Assembly: GCA_958348565.1 (NCBI GenBank)
Contig: CATVZP010000041.1
Span: forward strand, 1 to 16,957
Direction of reading: 5' to 3'
DNA: 16,957 nt
Source: an uncultured Collinsella sp.
GTDB taxonomy: Bacteria > Actinomycetota > Coriobacteriia > Coriobacteriales > Coriobacteriaceae
The position numbers were made by a program, and so were the translations under genes. This document shows, piece after piece, positions 1-6,082 of this stretch (the stretch's first letter is position 1; the number at the start of each line of letters is the position of its first letter). The notes beneath the pieces were generated by a model. It did not search any database. It saw only the letters and a program-made list of their open reading frames with translations, and was not told the origin of the DNA.

Positions 1-55
1 GGACGCCGCCCTCTCAAGGCGGAGATCACCAGTTCGAATCTGGTACGGGCTACCA
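1..55 (+). tRNA. tRNA-Glu (anticodon CTC), 3' portion only
   Basis: The visible part holds the anticodon arm, variable region, T arm and acceptor 3' strand. The anticodon stem CCGCC (6-10) pairs with GGCGG (18-22) around the seven-base loop CTCTCAA, which puts anticodon CTC at 13-15, reading GAG (Glu). The variable region is five bases. The T stem ACCAG/CTGGT encloses TTCGAAT. The acceptor strand ACGGGCT is followed by discriminator A and an encoded CCA ending at 55. The 5' half (D arm and 5' acceptor strand) lies before the window. The CTC anticodon and the GGACGCCGCC context fit actinobacterial tRNA-Glu as I recall it; the acceptor cannot be checked for pairing. Confidence 0.9.
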
Positions 56-66
56 TGAATTAGAGA

Positions 67-97
67 CCCGGACTTCCCACGGAAGTTCGGGTTTTTT
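67..97 (+). terminator. Rho-independent terminator after tRNA-Glu
   Basis: An 11-bp stem (67-77 with 81-91, one G-T wobble) closes a three-base CAC loop and is followed at once by a run of six T (92-97). It lies 12 bases after the tRNA CCA end, so it ends the tRNA transcript. Confidence 0.88.
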
Positions 98-167
98 ATT
101 TCCGAGCAACCCATCTGCAATTCCCATTTGGCCCATAGCTTTTCGTTCTGCTTGTGGCCCTTGCGGG

Positions 168-173
168 TACAAT
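168..173 (+). promoter_or_regulatory. Putative -10 box (TACAAT) for the flippase-like gene
   Basis: TACAAT lies 33 bases before the chosen start codon at 207 and after the tRNA terminator, so the gene needs its own promoter near here. No good -35 hexamer is visible at the usual 16-18 base distance, so this is a weak call. An ATG overlapping the box at 174 is in frame, but it would lie at or before the transcription start. Confidence 0.35.
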
Positions 174-206
174 ATGCAAGATATTTGGACGGTCAGAAGG
201 AGCCTC

Positions 207-1511
207 ATGAAGGAGTCCTCTCAGCATACATCTAAGCCCCAGGTCGAGGTTGAGGCCTCAGGCGGCGATGACAACAAGAGTGCACGTCGCGGTGCCATTT
301 TTATCGGCGTCGTGCTGGTCGGCTATATCGTTTATCTGATTGTGACCGGTCAGATGGGACAGTTTTGGGCTGCCATGTCGAGCGTCCAAGCGCCGTGGCT
401 CGCCGCTGCATGCTTTTGCATGTTCCTGTACCTGTTCTTTGGCATCGTTGCCTATGCGATCGCCGTTTGGCTCGATCCCAATTCGCCCGTCGGCATTCGC
501 GACCTGATCTCGGTCGAGGCGAGCGGTATCTTCTTTGGCAACCTGACGCCCATGATGATGGGCTCCACGCCTGCCCAGATCTACCGCCTGACCAAGGCTG
601 GCCAAAACGTCGGCGAGGCCGGTGCCACGCAGTTCACGCGCTTTATCGTGTATCAGTTTGGCCTCGTTGCCTGGGGTGCCATTCTGCTGCTTGCCCGCAT
701 GCCGTTTTTCGCCGAGCGCTATGGTGACATGACGTTGCTGTGCGTCTTTAGCTTTGGCGGTCACTGCTGCATTCTGCTTGGCATCTTTGCCGTCGCGCTC
801 ATGCCCAAGACCGTCACGCGCGTCGCGCACTGCATCATCAATTGGCTCGAGCGAATGGGCGTCTCGGCCACCAAGATCGAGGGCTGGCGTACGTTTGTCG
901 ACGGCGAAATCTATTCGTTCTCTGAGAAGTTCAAGCTTTCGGCCGGTCACTTTTCGTCCATGCTGCTCACGGTGGTCATCACCATGTTACAGCTCGCGTT
1001 TTTCTACCTCGTGCCGTATTTCCTGATGCTTGCCTTTGGCCACCACGAAGTCGACTTTTTCTCGGTCATGGCCGCGAGCGCCTTTGTTCAGCTCCTGAGC
1101 TCTGCTGTTCCCCTGCCCGGTGGCACCGGCGGCGCCGAGGGTGGCTTCGCGCTGTTCCTGGGTCATTTCTTTGGATCGGCGTCGACCGCCGGTTACCTGC
1201 TGTGGCGCCTCATTACGTTTATCGCGCCGACTATTTTGGCCGCGCCCCTGCTGGGCCTTAAGAGCGCTCACAACGAGAGTATCCATGCACGCTGGGATCG
1301 CGTGATGCGCAAGCTCGGACGAACGCCTCAGACGTCCTCTAAGCCTGCAAAGCCTCATCCTGTGCATGCGGTTACCGTTGATCCCAATCAGCATGCTCAG
1401 AAGGCTTCTGGGGCCGCCAAACCGGCGCATAAGGCCTATGTGCGCCAGACAGGCGACGGCATCCGTGTGTCCCCGGCTGCTTTGAACAAAAAGAAACACT
1501 CTAAGGCGTAA
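207..1511 (+). CDS. LPG_synthase_TM / flippase-like integral membrane protein
   Basis: This 434-residue polytopic membrane protein belongs to the family of the transmembrane half of lysylphosphatidylglycerol synthase (MprF) and AglD-like proteins (PF03706, formerly UPF0104). Hydrophobic segments lie near residues 29-47, 64-88, 147-163, 174-199, 250-277, 285-299 and 327-350. The family hallmark, a Gly-rich loop before an acidic residue, is seen as PLPGGTGGAEGG (about 302-313). Family members are thought to move or bind lipids or lipid-linked sugars; the substrate here is unknown. The cytosolic aminoacyl-transferase domain of full MprF is absent. Instead there is a roughly 80-residue Lys/His/Pro-rich, probably disordered tail. 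I chose the start at 207 because AGAAGGAG lies just upstream; the in-frame ATG at 174 overlaps the -10 box. It is probably monocistronic. Confidence 0.85.
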   Translation: MKESSQHTSKPQVEVEASGGDDNKSARRGAIFIGVVLVGYIVYLIVTGQMGQFWAAMSSVQAPWLAAACFCMFLYLFFGIVAYAIAVWLDPNSPVGIRDLISVEASGIFFGNLTPMMMGSTPAQIYRLTKAGQNVGEAGATQFTRFIVYQFGLVAWGAILLLARMPFFAERYGDMTLLCVFSFGGHCCILLGIFAVALMPKTVTRVAHCIINWLERMGVSATKIEGWRTFVDGEIYSFSEKFKLSAGHFSSMLLTVVITMLQLAFFYLVPYFLMLAFGHHEVDFFSVMAASAFVQLLSSAVPLPGGTGGAEGGFALFLGHFFGSASTAGYLLWRLITFIAPTILAAPLLGLKSAHNESIHARWDRVMRKLGRTPQTSSKPAKPHPVHAVTVDPNQHAQKASGAAKPAHKAYVRQTGDGIRVSPAALNKKKHSKA

Positions 1512-1629
1512 TAGTTGGTCGTGCGTTCTTCATGTTGCCGGGCATTTTTGTGTCGGATGGGGGATAATCCTCTTACGTAGATTAACTCTCATCTGTTGAT
1601 GAATGCTCGCATTCAGAAGGGACTCATCC

Positions 1630-2241
1630 ATGGCCACCAGCAAACCGCGCCTCGACCGCCGCATCGTTCGCAGCCGCAATGCCATCCTTTCTGCGTTTGA
1701 GCGCCTTTTGATGGATAAGCCGCTTGCCGACATTACGGTGAGTGCCATCGCGCGTGAGGCAAATGTCGACCGCAAGACCTTTTACGTGCACTTCGGTACG
1801 GTTGACGGCCTGCTCGATGCCATCGCCGTTGACGTGGTGGAGATGATTGCCGACTCAGTCGAGAAAACGCTTGCTTCTATGGACGGCGACACGAACGAGC
1901 GCGCCCTCGGAGCGGCGGCAACGTTTTTTAAAACCATCAACGAGGCACTTTGCAATAACCTCGTGCTCAATCGCCAGTTGATTGAAAACATCCCGCTCGA
2001 CGATTTTATGACGCGTTTGCGCGTGCCGCTCGAGCATGAGATTGCCGAGCGCGACTTGTTGCCCCATGGCCTCAAGGACGAAATGTTCGACTATTATCTG
2101 GCGTTTTTGCTTTCGGGCATTATCGGCATCTACCGCACGTGGGCGCTCTCCGATGGCTCGGTGCCCATCGAGCGTATCTCGGAGGTCGCTAACGACCTGA
2201 CTCTCAACGGCCTGTCAAGTCTTGAGTCTCGTTTGGAATAG
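1630..2241 (+). CDS. TetR/AcrR-family transcriptional regulator
   Basis: This 203-residue protein has an N-terminal TetR DNA-binding domain. Residues about 14-60 form the three-helix unit, with the helix-turn-helix near 36-55 (ITVSAIAREANVDRKTFYVHF) and the typical tyrosine and phenylalanine residues after the recognition helix. The C-terminal part (about 70-200) is helical and resembles the TetR_C ligand-binding domains of poorly studied family members, so no ligand can be named. The start at 1630 is supported by AGAAGGGA about eight bases upstream; an in-frame ATG at 1603 lacks such a site. It lies 118 bases after the flippase-like gene on the same strand and converges on the radical SAM gene. 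Either neighbour, or itself, could be its target, but no operator was recognised. Confidence 0.9.
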   Translation: MATSKPRLDRRIVRSRNAILSAFERLLMDKPLADITVSAIAREANVDRKTFYVHFGTVDGLLDAIAVDVVEMIADSVEKTLASMDGDTNERALGAAATFFKTINEALCNNLVLNRQLIENIPLDDFMTRLRVPLEHEIAERDLLPHGLKDEMFDYYLAFLLSGIIGIYRTWALSDGSVPIERISEVANDLTLNGLSSLESRLE

Positions 2242-2243
2242 AC

Positions 2244-2278
2244 CTTCTGTTGGCAACTGACTTTCTGGTGGCAACTGC
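2244..2278 (+). repeat. Short direct repeat just after the tetR stop
   Basis: Two copies of TGGCAACTG (2251-2259 and 2269-2277) sit 18 bases apart in a similar context (CTTCTGTTGGCAACTG and TTTCTGGTGGCAACTG). The second GCAACT (2271-2276) is also complementary to the AGTTGC that opens the palindromic element at 2296. Function is unknown; it may be debris of the repeat family next to it. Confidence 0.5.
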
Positions 2279-2295
2279 TTCCATCAGCTCCTTAA

Positions 2296-2366
2296 TGAGT
2301 TGCGGTGAAATAGTGTCTGTTTTTGCTGGTAGAAGGCATAATCAGACACTATATCACCGCAACTTA
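2296..2366 (+). repeat. 71-nt palindromic repeat element, copy 1
   Basis: Near-perfect inverted repeat with 24-nt arms (2296-2319 and 2343-2366) and a 23-nt loop. The outer arm is TGAGTTGCGGTGAAATAG. The arms differ by one mismatch plus one G-T wobble. A second copy lies at 4015-4085 in the opposite orientation; over the 71 aligned positions I count 59 identities, including much of the loop. No open reading frame or T-tract accompanies it, so it is neither a gene nor a classical terminator. It looks like a dispersed, non-autonomous repeat of the REP or MITE kind. Confidence 0.85.
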
Positions 2367-2386
2367 GGGGATATATGTCATATATG

Positions 2387-2432
2387 GCGCGGGCGCCCCA
2401 AAATGCCTTGAGGCGCCCGCGCGTTTGTTTTC
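2387..2432 (+). terminator. Probable terminator between convergent tetR and radical SAM genes
   Basis: A GC-rich 11-bp perfect stem (GCGCGGGCGCC at 2387-2397 with its complement at 2412-2422) encloses a 14-nt loop and is followed on the + strand by the T-rich GTTTGTTTTCT. This suits the end of the tetR transcript. Read on the - strand, the hairpin lies 27 bases after the radical SAM stop but is followed by alternating AT rather than a T run. It may serve both genes, more weakly in that direction. Confidence 0.72.
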
Positions 2433-2448
2433 TATCGATGATGGGGTA

Positions 2449-3882
2449 CTAGCAGTTTGATTTAAGCTTGCGGCCCTGCTTTTCAAACTTGTGCATATCG
2501 CTATCGGCCATGCCCTGTGTCATATCGTCATGGCGCTTGGTGTAGAGCGGATCTTTGGGGTCGTTCCAAATGCGGTCTGCCACGGGAGCCCAGGCCTCGG
2601 CTGCGGCTCGGGTCTTTTCGCGCAGTTGCTCGGGTGATTCCTTTTCGACCAGATCGGTGCTCATGGCACCGGTCTCGGCAACTATCTTGGGCAGCACATC
2701 GGGGTTCTCGAGCATGGGGCAAGGCTTGAGGTAGTTGTCGTTAAAAGGCTGGCCTTCGTAATACTTCATAAAGAGGGGAGAGCGAAGTGCGTCGAGCAGG
2801 CTTACGTCGTGGATATTGGCATTGGAGTAGTGAATGAATACGCACGGCTCCACGTCTCCCGCCGCGTTGATATGTAAGTAGCGTCGCCCGCCGGCGATAC
2901 AGCCGCCCACGAACTCACCGTCATTTTGGAAATCGAGGGTAAAGAGGGGCTTTTTCTCTCGCATCTCGCGAACAAAATGATACATGTGTTCGCGCTGCTC
3001 AGGCGTGGGCATAAGCTCGTTGGTGGCATTGCGGCCGACCGGCATAAAGTAGAAATACCAGCAGAAGAGCGCGCCCTCGCGAATCATCCAGTCCATGTTT
3101 TCCTCGGTGGCGACGGTATCGGCGTTGGCGCTGGTCCAGCACGTCGAGATTCCAAACGGCAGTTTTCGCTCACGCAAAAGTTTCATGGCGTGTTCGATTT
3201 TTTCGTACGTACCCTCGCCACGGCGGGCGTTGGTGGTGTGCTCGTTGCCCTCGGCGCTGATGGCAGGGACAAAGTTTGCAACGCGAATCATGTCGTCACA
3301 GAACGCCTCGTCGATGAGCGTGGAATTGGTGAAGCAGAGAAACACGCAGTCCTGATGTTTTTCGCAAATTCTGATCAGGCCGTGCTTGCGGACGAGCGGC
3401 TCGCCGCCGGTATAGATGTAGATGTGCGTGCCGAGCTCTTTGCCCTGCGTGACGATAGAGTCGATGTCATCGAAGGACAGATTCTGCTTATAGCCATATT
3501 CGGCGGCCCAGCAGCCCGTGCAATGCAGGTTGCAGGCACTTGTGGGGTCGAGCAGGATGGCCCACGGAATATTGCACTGGTATTTTTCGCGGTTCTTTTC
3601 CTGTTGGGGCCAAGCGAGCAGATTGCCGTCGATTATAAGCGCCTTGAGCAACTTAGTGCGCATTTTGGGATTGAGGTCGTAGATGCGCATGATCAGGTCA
3701 TACCAATTGCCGCGACTCTTGATGACGTTGGTAAACGCCTCGCGCTGTACGGGAAATACGCGATTTGGGACCAGCTTGTTCACGAGGTCCATGATTTTGT
3801 TGATATTTTCTTGAGGGTTGTCGTCGAGATAATCGATGAGCTTGTTGAGCGCTGCACGCTCAGCTGACTGTGTAAGCGACAT
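2449..3882 (-). CDS. Radical SAM enzyme with SPASM-like C-terminal cysteines
   Basis: This 477-residue protein has the canonical radical SAM [4Fe-4S] motif CNLHCTGC (Cys117, Cys121, Cys124) and the SAM-binding TGGEP motif (158-162). After the barrel comes a SPASM-like region with Cys328 (GGCIAGG), Cys347 (DVEPCVF) and Cys388 (KPCPM), which probably hold a further cluster. An N-terminal extension of about 105 residues, helical and without cysteine until residue 103, precedes the barrel. A charged tail ends in Cys477. The reaction is unknown; SPASM-type relatives include peptide-modifying enzymes, but no precursor peptide gene is visible nearby. The start is supported by GAAAGGAT about eight bases upstream. 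The gene stands alone between two copies of a palindromic repeat and converges on a TetR gene. Confidence 0.88.
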   Translation of the reverse strand: MSLTQSAERAALNKLIDYLDDNPQENINKIMDLVNKLVPNRVFPVQREAFTNVIKSRGNWYDLIMRIYDLNPKMRTKLLKALIIDGNLLAWPQQEKNREKYQCNIPWAILLDPTSACNLHCTGCWAAEYGYKQNLSFDDIDSIVTQGKELGTHIYIYTGGEPLVRKHGLIRICEKHQDCVFLCFTNSTLIDEAFCDDMIRVANFVPAISAEGNEHTTNARRGEGTYEKIEHAMKLLRERKLPFGISTCWTSANADTVATEENMDWMIREGALFCWYFYFMPVGRNATNELMPTPEQREHMYHFVREMREKKPLFTLDFQNDGEFVGGCIAGGRRYLHINAAGDVEPCVFIHYSNANIHDVSLLDALRSPLFMKYYEGQPFNDNYLKPCPMLENPDVLPKIVAETGAMSTDLVEKESPEQLREKTRAAAEAWAPVADRIWNDPKDPLYTKRHDDMTQGMADSDMHKFEKQGRKLKSNC

Positions 3883-3914
3883 GGGTATATCCTTTCACGT
3901 GTGCTTTGTGTGTG

Positions 3915-3920
3915 ATAATA
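3915..3920 (-). promoter_or_regulatory. Putative -10 box (TATTAT) for the radical SAM gene
   Basis: On the - strand TATTAT lies 32 bases before the start codon, preceded by GAGTGGG. No convincing -35 element is seen at 16-18 bases. It is the only AT-rich hexamer well placed for this gene. Confidence 0.35.
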
Positions 3921-4014
3921 CCCACTCGTGGAGTAAACGAAGTCTAAAGATTTGTAATGTGTCTATTCAACGAATCAATTTGATCTGGGGTGAAGCGTTA
4001 TACCGGACGCTCTC

Positions 4015-4085
4015 TAAGTTGCGGTGAAATAGGGTCAGATATGGCCTTTTAGCAGCATAAACAGTCTCTATTTCACCGCAACTTA
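4015..4085 (-). repeat. 71-nt palindromic repeat element, copy 2 (inverted relative to copy 1)
   Basis: Perfect 18-nt outer arms TAAGTTGCGGTGAAATAG (4015-4032, complement at 4068-4085). The loop matches copy 1 only when read on the - strand (GTTTATGCTGCTAAAAGGC against GTTTTTGCTGGTAGAAGGC), which fixes its orientation. The six inner stem positions that pair fully in copy 1 have three mismatches here, so this copy is partly decayed. It begins 12 bases after the stop codon of the ABC permease on that gene's strand and could influence its 3' end, though no T run follows. Confidence 0.85.
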
Positions 4086-4097
4086 TCTGGTGTTGGC

Positions 4098-5312
4098 TTA
4101 CTGGTAGCGGAGGCACTCGACGGGGTCGAGCTTTGCGGCGCGGCGGGCGGGGTAGAAGCCGAAGATCACGCCGATGCCGACGGAGACCGCAAAGGCCAGC
4201 AGCACCGTGGCGATCGAAAAACTCGGCGTTATGGTACCGCTGGCACCGAGCTCGCCAAGCACGCCGGAGCCCGCGGCGAACATCGCTAGACCCCAGGCAA
4301 GCAGATAGCCAATCAGGACACCCAGCAGGCCACCGGTGACGCAAAGCGCTGAGGACTCGGCCAAAAACTGTGCGGTGATATCGCGACGGCTGGCACCCAA
4401 AGCTCGACGAATCCCGATCTCGCGGATACGCTCGGTCACATTGGTGAGCATCATATTCATGATGCCGATACCGCCCACGAGCAGCGAAATGCTGGCAACG
4501 GCGCCCATGATGAGTGAGAACGCGCCCATAAAGGAATTGAGGGCGTCGATGGCGCTTTTCATGGAGGTTGCCGATACACTGTCGTACTCATCATCCTCCG
4601 CGATGCCCTTCATATTGCGCACCTTGGATTCAATCGTCTTGCACAACTCGTCCACGTCCGTGCCCTCGGCGGCGAGCGCCGTTACGCTGGGAAACGACGG
4701 ATTCTCGTCGCCAAAGAGGCCCGAGATGGTCTCGCGCGGCATGTATAGCGTGAGCGAGCCCATGGAGTCGCTGCCGCCGTCGATAACACCGACAATCTGC
4801 ACCTCGCCGTTGGAGACCTTAATGGTCTTGCCCACCGCGTCCTGCTCGTTGCTGTACAGCTGATCGGCGCCGCCACGGCTGATGAGCGCCACGCGTGCGC
4901 CAGATTGGGACTCGGCCTGGGTGTAGGTGCGCCCCGCGACGAGCTTGCTGGCGCCCACCGCGTCGAGCATGTCGCTATCGACGCCCTGCGCCATGACGGT
5001 ATAGCTTTTGTCACCGGCCTTGTACTCGGTATAGGCGCTGTCCACGATGCCGATCTGCTCGATCTGCGGCACCATTTTGCGAAGCTTCTCAACGTCCGAC
5101 TCGGTGAGCTCTTGCGATGAATAAATCTGCACCATACGCGCGGCGTTGAGGCCCAGGCTGTTGACCAGGCTGTTTTGGATACCGCCGATAAGCGAGGTCA
5201 TGGCAATGACGGAGGCGATGCCGATAACAATGCCCAGGATGGTGAGTAGACTGCGTCCCTTGTTGGCCTCGAGGGAGTGAAGGGCTTCTTGGATAAGGTC
5301 GCGCGTGCTCAT
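4098..5312 (-). CDS. MacB/FtsX-type ABC transporter permease
   Basis: This 404-residue permease has the MacB layout: a first membrane helix (about 21-43), a large extracytoplasmic MacB_PCD domain (about 45-260), then three helices (about 262-288, 318-347, 365-388) of the FtsX domain. The conserved cytoplasmic segment after the second helix is clear (GIGIMNMMLTNVTERIREIG, 281-300, then IRRALGAS). MacB-type proteins do not pump through the membrane like classical exporters; they transmit ATPase motion to the periplasmic or cell-surface side. Its ATG overlaps the ATPase stop by four bases (ATGA), with AAAGGAG inside the end of the ATPase gene, so the two are translationally coupled. It is the last gene of the operon. 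Substrate unknown; peptides, lipoproteins or antimicrobials are family possibilities. Confidence 0.93.
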   Translation of the reverse strand: MSTRDLIQEALHSLEANKGRSLLTILGIVIGIASVIAMTSLIGGIQNSLVNSLGLNAARMVQIYSSQELTESDVEKLRKMVPQIEQIGIVDSAYTEYKAGDKSYTVMAQGVDSDMLDAVGASKLVAGRTYTQAESQSGARVALISRGGADQLYSNEQDAVGKTIKVSNGEVQIVGVIDGGSDSMGSLTLYMPRETISGLFGDENPSFPSVTALAAEGTDVDELCKTIESKVRNMKGIAEDDEYDSVSATSMKSAIDALNSFMGAFSLIMGAVASISLLVGGIGIMNMMLTNVTERIREIGIRRALGASRRDITAQFLAESSALCVTGGLLGVLIGYLLAWGLAMFAAGSGVLGELGASGTITPSFSIATVLLAFAVSVGIGVIFGFYPARRAAKLDPVECLRYQ

Positions 5313-6082
5313 GCCTTCACTCCTTTCGTCGGGTTGGCGTCTGCGGAAATCATGGGCAGGTTATCAATGGCGCCGCGCAGGGTCTGCGGCGCGTGCGCGA
5401 TGTACGCGCCATCGTGGATCCGGCCGTCACGAATGGTTACGGCGCGGTCGGCCTCGGCGGCGATACCGGGGTCATGCGTGATGAGCACGATGGTCTTGCC
5501 GCGTTCCTGGAGTTTGTGGAAGGTCTCCATCACGAGTGCTCCGGTGGCGGAGTCCAGGTTTCCCGTCGGCTCGTCGGCCAGAATGATGGGCGGATCGTTG
5601 ACGAGGGCGCGCGCGATGGCAACCCTCTGCATCTGTCCGCCCGAGAGCTCGGAGATGCGGTGGTCCCAGTGGTCGACCGGCAGCGTGACGGCTTGCAGCG
5701 CATGGACGGCGCGCATCTCACGCTGAGCCCGCGGCACGTTGGTGTACGACAGCGGCAGCATGACGTTTTCGATGACCGATAGGCGCGGCAGCAGGTTAAA
5801 GCTCTGAAAGACAAAGCCGATGCTCAGGGCGCGGACTTCGGTGAGCTCGTCATCGTCGAGCTCCGCCACGTTGAGGCCCTGCAGGTAATAATCGCCTGCC
5901 GTCGGCTTGTCCAGGCAGCCCAGGATGTTCATGAGCGTTGACTTGCCCGAGCCCGATGGGCCGGTAATGGCCACGAACTCGCCGGGATTCACTGCCAGGC
6001 TCACGTTGTGCAGGATATGGGCGCAGCCGGCCTCGCTCTCAAAAATGCGATGCACGTTGCGGATGTCGATGACGGGACGCAT
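5309..6082 (-). CDS. ABC transporter ATP-binding protein (MacB/LolD-type)
   Basis: This 257-residue nucleotide-binding subunit is complete: Walker A GPSGSGKST (41-49), Q-loop Gln93, signature LSGGQ (146-150), Walker B IILADEP (166-172) and the switch His203 (ITHD). It has the family's RALSIGFVFQSFNLLPRLS region. A tail of about 30 residues beyond the usual LolD/MacB ATPase end is hydrophilic. It powers the permease encoded immediately downstream. Its ATG overlaps the stop codon of the membrane-fusion gene by one base (TAATG), so translation probably restarts from the upstream gene; the only Shine-Dalgarno-like sequence is a weak GAGGG. Confidence 0.95.
   Translation of the reverse strand: MRPVIDIRNVHRIFESEAGCAHILHNVSLAVNPGEFVAITGPSGSGKSTLMNILGCLDKPTAGDYYLQGLNVAELDDDELTEVRALSIGFVFQSFNLLPRLSVIENVMLPLSYTNVPRAQREMRAVHALQAVTLPVDHWDHRISELSGGQMQRVAIARALVNDPPIILADEPTGNLDSATGALVMETFHKLQERGKTIVLITHDPGIAAEADRAVTIRDGRIHDGAYIAHAPQTLRGAIDNLPMISADANPTKGVKA

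Noticed and set aside
2926..3867. 313-codon + strand open frame opposite the radical SAM gene
   Set aside because: The - strand has the CX3CX2C and TGGEP motifs. The + strand frame shows no family features.
2296..4085. Composite transposon carrying the radical SAM gene
   Set aside because: No transposase, no clear target-site duplication next to either copy, and the gene's composition is not strikingly different. I kept it only as a hypothesis to test.
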